Origin: a bacterium
Lineage (GTDB): Bacteria > Patescibacteriota > Minisyncoccia > Minisyncoccales > UBA10102
Assembly (NCBI GenBank): GCA_030699255.1
Contig: JAUYJR010000014.1
Span: 1-7,778 of the forward strand
Direction: 5' to 3'
Length of the DNA stretch: 7,778 nucleotides
The notes under the pieces: generated by a model
What the model was told of the DNA's origin: nothing
The model's database searches: none
What the model saw: the letters and a program-made list of their open reading frames with translations, nothing else
Made by a program: the position numbers and the translations under genes
Shown here: piece after piece, positions 1 to 4,420 of the stretch
How the letters are laid out: the number at the start of each line of letters is the position of its first letter
Numbering within the stretch: the first letter of the stretch is position 1

Positions 1-200
1 AATGAGATACTCCATTGTTGCAGAGAAACCTCCTTTTCACCTGTATTATACAGCTCAATCCACTCATACCTCCACCATTGGGCGGGATCCACCCCTTGAA
101 CCGGTGTTCCCATCCACGCAATTTCGTTAATAATAATGGAAGCAAAGACAGAAGAAGGAAGAAATAAGAAAAGAAAAAGAACAAGAGCCGTTCTTGCCAT
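1..200 (-). CDS. Secreted lamin-tail-domain (LTD) protein, N-terminal part (truncated by window edge)
   Basis: Reading the minus strand from the ATG at 200 gives 66 codons with no stop before the window edge. Residues 1-20 form a signal peptide: MARTALVLFLFLFLPSSVFA, with a probable signal peptidase cut after the final Ala. The mature part begins SIIINEIAWMGT and continues to EWIELYNTG and later LQQW. This I-I-N-E-I-A-W-M-G ... E-W-I-E-L-Y-N-x-G ... L-x-x-W pattern is the start of a lamin tail domain, an immunoglobulin-like beta fold found in many secreted or cell-surface bacterial proteins and common in Patescibacteria. The protein should be exported; its ligand and role are unknown, and any further domains (for example a nuclease or repeats) lie outside the window. 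The gene is divergent from ftsH with 57 bp between starts. No Shine-Dalgarno sequence precedes the ATG. The family call rests on motif recall only. Confidence 0.82.
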   Translation of the reverse strand, partial: MARTALVLFLFLFLPSSVFASIIINEIAWMGTPVQGVDPAQWWRYEWIELYNTGEKEVSLQQWSIS

Positions 201-222
201 CCCAGGCACGCAATATGTTCCG

Positions 223-250
223 TTGCAAATACCCCGCATTTTGGTATAAT
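223..250 (+). promoter_or_regulatory. ftsH promoter (-35 TTGCAA, extended -10 TGGTATAAT)
   Basis: TTGCAA at 223-228 is followed after 16 bp by a perfect TATAAT at 245-250, preceded by TGG (extended -10). The -10 ends only 7 bp before the ftsH ATG at 258, so transcription should start at about 257-258, on or next to the start codon. This predicts a leaderless mRNA. Seen directly: the boxes and spacing. Inferred: the start site. Confidence 0.75.
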
Positions 251-272
251 ACCACCCATGCAAAAGAATCAA
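246..272 (-). promoter_or_regulatory. Possible divergent promoter for the LTD gene, sharing the ftsH -10 palindrome
   Basis: The ftsH -10 lies in the inverted repeat GGTATAATACC (243-253). Read on the minus strand it gives TGGTATTAT, an extended -10 with TATTAT at 246-251. The best -35 is weak: TTGATT (plus-strand 267-272) with a short 15-bp spacer. A start near 239 would give the LTD gene a leader of about 39 nt. The symmetry is clear; its use as a promoter is uncertain. Confidence 0.35.
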
Positions 273-2090
273 AACATGAAACCATTTATCCGCCAGCTCC
301 TCCTGGTATTTCTCATTCTCTTTGCGGTATCCGCAATTTTTACCGCGTTCTCAAGAACTACCGAGAAAACAGAGGAAATCTCCCTCACACAGCTTGCTCA
401 AGACGTGCGAGAAGGAACCGTTCGAGAGATGGTTGTAACCGGAAACATTGTCCAGATTGCCTACCATGACGATCGGGAAGCAACGGCCCACAAAGAGATT
501 GACGCGGCGCTTTCGCAATCGCTTTTGAACTACGGACTCACCCCACAGGAAATCTCCCAGGTTGCCATTCAACAGAAAGAGGAAACAAACACCCTTGCCT
601 GGGTAACTACCATTATGCTCATTCTCTTTCCCATACTCATTTTTGTGTTCTTCTTTCTCTTTATGTTTCGGCAGGCAAAATCAAGCATGGGACAGGCATT
701 CGATTTTGGAAAAGCGCGGGCTCGTCTGTTTGGCGCCGACCAAACAAGCAAAGAACGGGTTCTTTTTAAAGACGTTGCTGGATTAAAAGAAGCAAAGGAG
801 GAGGTGCAGGAAGTTGTTGACTTCCTAAAAAATCCCAAGAAGTACCTGCAAATGGGGGCTCGCATTCCCCGAGGCGTTCTTTTAGTTGGTCCCCCAGGAA
901 CAGGAAAGACCTTACTTGCAAAGGCCGTTGCAAACGAAGCTGGGGTGCCGTTCTTTTCGGCTTCGGGCTCTGAGTTTATAGAAATGTTTGTTGGTGTAGG
1001 ATCCAGCAGAGTGAGAGATCTCTTTTCAACAGCAAAGAAAGCCGGACGAAGTATTATTTTTATTGACGAGCTTGATGCTATTGGGCGCCATCGAGGATCG
1101 GGACACGGAGGAGGACATGACGAGCGAGAACAAACCCTGAACCAGATCCTTGTAGAGATGGATGGATTTGAACGGAATGATACGCAGATTGTAGTTGCGG
1201 CAACCAATCGTCCTGATGTTCTTGACTCGGCCCTTCTTAGACCAGGAAGATTTGATCGAAGAATTATGCTTGATCTTCCTGATGTAAACGACCGAGAAGA
1301 TATATTGAACATTCACGGCACGGGCAAGCCCCTTGCCCCCGATGTAAAGATTCGGGAGATTGCCGAACGCACTCCGGGCTTTTCTGGAGCAGATCTGGCA
1401 AACCTCATGAATGAGGCTGCCATCTTTGCCGCTCGCCGAAACAAACAGCATATTTCACAGGCAGAGCTCCTTGAATCAATTGACAAGGTTCTCTTGGGAC
1501 CCGAACGAAAAAGCCATATTCTCTCTGTAAAGGAAAAAGAGGTAACCGCCTACCATGAAGCGGGGCACGCGCTTGTGGCTTCGTCTCTCCCCAACGCAGA
1601 TCCCGTCCGCAAAGTTTCCATTATCTCTCGCGGAAGGGCGGGAGGGTACACCCTTAAACTTCCAAGCGAAGATCGCTACCTTCGCACAAAAGCCGAGTTC
1701 TTAGACGAACTCTCCATGCTTCTTGGAGGATACTCCGCTGAGAAAATTATCTTTAAGGATGTTTCCACGGGAGCAAGCAACGATCTTGAGAAAGCCTCCC
1801 GTATTGCGCGACGGCTCGTATGCGAGTACGGCATGTCAGAAAAACTTGGACCAATTGCATTCAAAGGAAAAGATGATATGCTTCCCTGGCAACCCTCTTT
1901 TGAGTCTCGGGAGTATTCCGAAAAGACCGCGGAACGCATAGATGAGGAAATGACCCGCTTTATCAATCATGCCCAAAAGCAGGCAGAAAAAATTCTGCGG
2001 CAAAAGAAAAAGACCCTTGAAAAGATAGCCCGGGTTTTGATAGAAAAGGAAGTGCTTGAGAGAGAAGAGTTTGAACAACTTGTGAAGTAA
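258..2090 (+). CDS. ftsH: ATP-dependent zinc metalloprotease FtsH
   Basis: FtsH is a hexameric inner-membrane AAA+ protease that extracts and degrades misfolded membrane proteins and some cytosolic regulators. The 610-residue product has the full architecture: transmembrane segment about 11-31, a small extracytoplasmic domain about 32-112, a second transmembrane segment about 114-137, then the AAA+ module and the M41 peptidase domain. Walker A is GPPGTGKT (211-218), the pore loop is MFVGVG (243-248), Walker B is IIFIDELDA (266-274), and the second region of homology includes NRPDVLDSALLRPGRFDR (317-334) with the arginine fingers. The zinc site is HEAGH (433-437), with Asp509 in TGASNDLEKAS as the probable third ligand. 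All catalytic residues are present and the length is normal for a short-tailed FtsH. ATG 258 is chosen because the promoter points to it; the alternative ATG at 276 (Met7) has no better ribosome site and would trim only the cytosolic N-terminus. The stop is 3 bp from a tRNA gene. Confidence 0.98.
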   Translation: MQKNQNMKPFIRQLLLVFLILFAVSAIFTAFSRTTEKTEEISLTQLAQDVREGTVREMVVTGNIVQIAYHDDREATAHKEIDAALSQSLLNYGLTPQEISQVAIQQKEETNTLAWVTTIMLILFPILIFVFFFLFMFRQAKSSMGQAFDFGKARARLFGADQTSKERVLFKDVAGLKEAKEEVQEVVDFLKNPKKYLQMGARIPRGVLLVGPPGTGKTLLAKAVANEAGVPFFSASGSEFIEMFVGVGSSRVRDLFSTAKKAGRSIIFIDELDAIGRHRGSGHGGGHDEREQTLNQILVEMDGFERNDTQIVVAATNRPDVLDSALLRPGRFDRRIMLDLPDVNDREDILNIHGTGKPLAPDVKIREIAERTPGFSGADLANLMNEAAIFAARRNKQHISQAELLESIDKVLLGPERKSHILSVKEKEVTAYHEAGHALVASSLPNADPVRKVSIISRGRAGGYTLKLPSEDRYLRTKAEFLDELSMLLGGYSAEKIIFKDVSTGASNDLEKASRIARRLVCEYGMSEKLGPIAFKGKDDMLPWQPSFESREYSEKTAERIDEEMTRFINHAQKQAEKILRQKKKTLEKIARVLIEKEVLEREEFEQLVK

Positions 2091-2093
2091 GGG

Positions 2094-2167
2094 GGGCCAG
2101 TAGCTTAGTGGTTTAAAGCCCCGAGCTTATATCTCGGTGATCGGTGGTTCAAATCCACCCTGGCCCA
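2094..2167 (+). tRNA. tRNA-Ile with anticodon UAU (reads AUA)
   Basis: This is a full cloverleaf. The acceptor stem is GGGCCAG/CTGGCCC with discriminator A2167 and no encoded CCA. The D stem is GCTT/AAGC with GG in the loop. The anticodon stem CCGAG/CTCGG is perfect and encloses the loop CTTATAT, giving U33, anticodon UAU and A37. The T stem is GGTGG/CCACC around TTCAAAT. U12-A23, C4-G69 and A73 agree with known isoleucine identity elements. Most bacteria read AUA with a tRNA whose CAU anticodon is changed by TilS to lysidine; an encoded UAU is uncommon. The gene starts 3 bp after the ftsH stop, so it is probably cut from the ftsH transcript. Confidence 0.93.
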
Positions 2168-2178
2168 CTGTTCATTAC

Positions 2179-2252
2179 GGGCGGTTAGCTCAGCTGGCTA
2201 GAGCGCAACATTGACATTGTTGAGGTCAGAGGTTCAAGTCCTCTACCGCCCA
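2179..2252 (+). tRNA. tRNA-Val with anticodon GAC
   Basis: Cloverleaf with acceptor GGGCGGT/ACCGCCC, D stem GCTC/GAGC, anticodon stem CAACA/TGTTG around TTGACAT (anticodon GAC, reading GUC and GUU), T stem AGAGG/CCTCT around TTCAAGT, and discriminator A2252. CCA is not encoded. It lies 11 bp after tRNA-Ile. Its first 27 bases are identical to those of the tRNA-Val(UAC) at 3534, so the two share acceptor and D arms and are probably paralogues. Confidence 0.96.
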
Positions 2253-2274
2253 CCGTATATTTCTTTATACCTCC

Positions 2275-2976
2275 GTGGACTTGAAAATTATTCATGAAAA
2301 TGGTACGCTCCTCGTTGTAGACAAGCCTCCGGGGATTTCCGTGTTTCCGGAAGGAGAAAGCCAAAAAGCTCTTTCTGATATCATCTGCGAGCAGTTTCCT
2401 TCACAGATATCCCTTGGAGAAGAAAGAAGGTATGGGATTGTACATCGGCTTGATAAAGATACCTCCGGAGTGCTCTTGGTAGCCAAAACTCCAGAAGCAT
2501 TTGAGTATCTCCAGAGCCAGTTCCAATCTCGACATGTTTCAAAAACCTACCTCTGCCTCTTGTGGGGAAGACTGAAGCATGATGAGGTTGTTGTCCATAC
2601 ACTTCTTGGTAGATCTCCCGGAGACAGAAGGAAGCAGCGCGCATACTCCATTGACGATACAGGGATAGGAAGGAGGGAAGCAAAGAGCCTATTTCGCGTC
2701 CTCCAACGATTTCAGGATTACACACTAGCTGAGGTTTTTCCGGAAACGGGGAGGAAGCACCAGATACGAGCTCACGCGGCTCATTTGGGCCATCCAATCG
2801 CGGGAGACAAGCTCTATCGATTTAAAAATCAGCAAGACCCAGAGGGACTTATAAGACAGTTTCTTCACGCATCTTCCCTGCAAATTCAAACACCGGAAGG
2901 AAAAAAACAAAAGTTTGTTGCGGAACTTCCGGAAGATCTTGAAACCATACATAAAAACTTGCGCCCTCAAGAATAA
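2275..2976 (+). CDS. RluA-family pseudouridine synthase without S4 domain
   Basis: This family isomerises specific uridines in rRNA or tRNA to pseudouridine. The 233-residue product opens with IIHENGTLLVVDKPPGISV (5-23), the usual N-terminal strand of the catalytic domain. The catalytic motif HRLDKDTSG (57-65) carries the nucleophilic Asp60. The second signature, ETGRKHQIRAHAAHLGHPIA (157-176), is also intact. There is no N-terminal S4 RNA-binding domain as in RluC or RluD, so it resembles RluA or the short RluA-like enzymes; the target uridine cannot be told from sequence. The start is GTG at 2275, because no ATG lies in frame before the conserved core; TTG at 2281 is possible. No Shine-Dalgarno sequence is present, but AT-rich -10-like stretches (TATATT near 2257-2262, TTATAC at 2265-2270) lie just upstream. 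The gene sits between two tRNA groups and 9 bp before rplS, a setting that fits RNA modification for translation. Confidence 0.92.
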   Translation: MDLKIIHENGTLLVVDKPPGISVFPEGESQKALSDIICEQFPSQISLGEERRYGIVHRLDKDTSGVLLVAKTPEAFEYLQSQFQSRHVSKTYLCLLWGRLKHDEVVVHTLLGRSPGDRRKQRAYSIDDTGIGRREAKSLFRVLQRFQDYTLAEVFPETGRKHQIRAHAAHLGHPIAGDKLYRFKNQQDPEGLIRQFLHASSLQIQTPEGKKQKFVAELPEDLETIHKNLRPQE

Positions 2977-2985
2977 GAAAATATC

Positions 2986-3417
2986 ATGACAACAAAAACA
3001 GCTCAAATTACTCAAACATACCTGAAACCCCAAATGCCCGATGTCCGCCCGGGTGATACGGTGCGCGTGCATGTTCGTATTACAGAGGGAGTAAAGGAAA
3101 GAATTCAGGTTTTTGAGGGTATTGTGCTCGCCCAAAAGCATGGCAAAGGCATTGAAGGAACCATGACTGTACGCAAAGTTTCTCAGGGAGTGGGCGTTGA
3201 GCGAATCTTTCCCCTTCATTCTCCATTGATTGAGAAGATTGAAATTGTGAAAAGAACCAAAGTACGAAGAGCAAAGCTCTACTACTTGAGGGATGCAAAG
3301 GGAAAGAGGGGCCGTCTGAAAGCAACCGACCTTGATGTTGCCATGATTACCAACGAACAGCCATCTTCAGAACAAGAGATTGAGGAGGAAGTGGCAGAAG
3401 AGCCCGTTACTGAATAG
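2986..3417 (+). CDS. rplS: 50S ribosomal protein L19
   Basis: L19 is a large-subunit protein located at the interface with the 30S subunit. The recognisable family stretches are VRPGDTVRVHVRITEG (20-35), IQVFEGIVLAQKHGKG (40-55), TVRKVSQGVGVERIFPLHSP (61-80) and the basic segment VKRTKVRRAKLYYLRDAKGK (88-107). At 143 residues it is longer than the usual 115 or so because of a C-terminal tail from about 124 to 143, rich in Glu (QEIEEEVAEEP). The start is ATG 2986, 9 bp after the pseudouridine synthase stop, with no Shine-Dalgarno sequence in the gap. Close spacing suggests cotranscription with the upstream gene and with tRNA-Leu 17 bp downstream. The gene is not in the rpsP-rimM-trmD-rplS order seen in many bacteria. 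Confidence 0.97.
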   Translation: MTTKTAQITQTYLKPQMPDVRPGDTVRVHVRITEGVKERIQVFEGIVLAQKHGKGIEGTMTVRKVSQGVGVERIFPLHSPLIEKIEIVKRTKVRRAKLYYLRDAKGKRGRLKATDLDVAMITNEQPSSEQEIEEEVAEEPVTE

Positions 3418-3434
3418 GTAGCGTTCTTATTTAA

Positions 3435-3518
3435 GCGGACGTGCTGAAATTGGCAGACAGGCTGGCTTGAGGGGCCAGTGGGCGTTAGCCCGTGGAGGTT
3501 CAAGTCCTCTCGTCCGCA
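3435..3518 (+). tRNA. tRNA-Leu with anticodon GAG
   Basis: This is a class II tRNA with a long variable arm. Acceptor GCGGACG/CGTCCGC, anticodon stem CTGGC/GCCAG around TTGAGGG (anticodon GAG, reading CUC and CUU), variable arm GGGC-GTTA-GCCC, T stem GGAGG/CCTCT around TTCAAGT, discriminator A3518. CCA is not encoded. It begins 17 bp after the rplS stop. Confidence 0.95.
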
Positions 3519-3533
3519 CACCTCGATACGTAT

Positions 3534-3607
3534 GGGCGGTTAGCTCAGCTGGCTAGAGCGACTCGTTTACACCGAGTAGGCCGGGGGTTCGAGTCCCTCA
3601 CCGCCCA
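3534..3607 (+). tRNA. tRNA-Val with anticodon UAC
   Basis: Cloverleaf with acceptor GGGCGGT/ACCGCCC, D stem GCTC/GAGC, anticodon stem ACTCG/CGAGT around TTTACAC (anticodon UAC), T stem GGGGG/CCCTC (one G-U pair) around TTCGAGT, discriminator A3607, no encoded CCA. UAC can read GUA, GUG and often GUU. The 5' half is identical to tRNA-Val(GAC) at 2179. Confidence 0.96.
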
Positions 3608-3650
3608 CCGTTCTTCAACAACAGAACGATATATGGTATTCTGTATATAT

Positions 3651-3722
3651 GCCGCGGTAGCTCAGTGGTAGAGCAGTGGCCTGAAGAGCCTCGTGTCGGG
3701 GGTTCAATTCCCTCCCGCGGCA
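3651..3722 (+). tRNA. tRNA-Phe with anticodon GAA
   Basis: Acceptor GCCGCGG/CCGCGGC, D stem GCTC/GAGC with a short 7-nt loop containing GG, anticodon loop CTGAAGA (anticodon GAA), T stem GGGGG/CCCTC around TTCAATT, discriminator A3722, followed by a run of C without a CCA. The anticodon stem GTGGC/GCCTC has a U-U mismatch at the second pair (28-42). The 43-bp gap upstream is AT-rich but shows no convincing promoter. Confidence 0.94.
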
Positions 3723-3758
3723 CCCCCCTTCAACTCGTTGTGCGATTATTGCGGGCTT

Positions 3759-3833
3759 GCGGGCGTGGTATAATGGTTATTATGCGTCCTTGCCAAGGAC
3801 GAGATGGCGGTTCGATTCCGCTCGCCCGCTCCA
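3759..3833 (+). tRNA. tRNA-Gly with anticodon GCC (CCA encoded)
   Basis: Acceptor GCGGGCG/CGCCCGC, anticodon stem CGTCC/GGACG around TTGCCAA (anticodon GCC), T stem GGCGG/CCGCT around TTCGATT, discriminator U3830 followed by CCA at 3831-3833. It is the only one of the six tRNA genes here that is followed by CCA, which may be chance or a true encoded end. The D stem GTAT/TTAT is weak (a G-U pair and a U-U mismatch). It is the last gene before the terminator. Confidence 0.95.
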
Positions 3834-3835
3834 AT

Positions 3836-3865
3836 GCAAAACCCACCAAGATTGGTGGGTTTTGC
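3836..3865. terminator. Bidirectional rho-independent terminator
   Basis: The inverted repeat GCAAAACCCACCAA-GA-TTGGTGGGTTTTGC can form a stem of 12 or more pairs with a GC-rich core (ACCCACC/GGTGGGT) and TTTT on the 3' side of both strands. It begins 2 bp after tRNA-Gly and lies 12 bp from the convergent adenosyltransferase stop, so it can end transcription from both sides. Confidence 0.88.
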
Positions 3866-3877
3866 CGTTCCTCAGAG

Positions 3878-4417
3878 CTAATACAAAGGATTACTTTCTT
3901 TGATGCTCTCTTGATGAGCGCTCAGGCGAGCCAGCGCGTACAGATAGCTGGAAAGCCTGTTCAAAAACGAGAGAATATCTTGAGAAACCAGGTGTTCTTT
4001 TGATAACCCAACCACCCGTCGTTCCGCTCTTCGCACTATAGTTCTTGCAACATCAAACCATGCTCCTTCTTGGGTGTCTCCTGCAATAATAAATTTTCCT
4101 TCAAGCTGAACCCGCTGAGCTATATCTTCAATCTCTTTCTCAAGCGCTTGCACGCGCTCTTGAGTAAATGGAGGGGCCTTTACTTGGGAAAACGCAAGAG
4201 AGGCAATGTTCGCCTGCACAACAAAGAGAGACTCCTGCACATTCTTGAGTTTTTCTTGGATCTCCTTATTCTCGAGCAATGACCGCACAAGTCCAATAAA
4301 ACTGTTTGTCTCATCCAGATCTCCCAGAGCGTCCAAGAAAGGAGAATCTTTTGGAAGCTTATCTTTTCCTACGTGAGAGATTCCCGCATCTCCTTGGCCG
4401 GTAAAAAACACAGCCAT
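3878..4417 (-). CDS. Cobalamin adenosyltransferase, PduO/MMAB type
   Basis: This enzyme transfers the 5'-deoxyadenosyl group of ATP to cob(I)alamin to make adenosylcobalamin in the cytoplasm. The 179-residue product has the family's N-terminal ATP-binding segment (FFTGQGDAGISHVGKDKLP, 4-22), then LGDLDETNSFIGL (31-43) with the conserved Asp35-Glu36, ARTIVRRAERRVVGL (124-138) with the ATP-contacting arginines, and FLNRLSSYLYALAR (151-164). The last motif usually reads N-R-L-S-D; here Asp is replaced by Ser156, a small departure. Length is normal and no fusion is seen. The ATG lies 3 bp after the nrdJ stop with no Shine-Dalgarno sequence, so translation is probably coupled. Its place behind a class II reductase makes the role clear: supply of the reductase's cofactor. 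No corrinoid synthesis genes are in view, so the substrate is probably salvaged. Confidence 0.93.
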   Translation of the reverse strand: MAVFFTGQGDAGISHVGKDKLPKDSPFLDALGDLDETNSFIGLVRSLLENKEIQEKLKNVQESLFVVQANIASLAFSQVKAPPFTQERVQALEKEIEDIAQRVQLEGKFIIAGDTQEGAWFDVARTIVRRAERRVVGLSKEHLVSQDILSFLNRLSSYLYALARLSAHQESIKESNPLY

Positions 4418-4420
4418 GGA

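Noticed and set aside
569..1312. 247-codon open frame on the minus strand inside ftsH
   Set aside because: It is the antisense of the conserved AAA+ domain; the Ser/Arg-rich composition is typical of a reverse-strand shadow.
3608..3650. Possible promoter or terminator between tRNA-Val(UAC) and tRNA-Phe
   Set aside because: GTTCT/AGAAC can form a 5-bp stem without a T-run, and the TATATAT abuts the tRNA start, too close to serve as its -10; no matching -35 is seen.
3665..4003. 112-codon open frame on the plus strand across tRNA-Phe, tRNA-Gly and the terminator
   Set aside because: It overlaps two well-formed tRNA genes and the convergent adenosyltransferase; not a protein gene.
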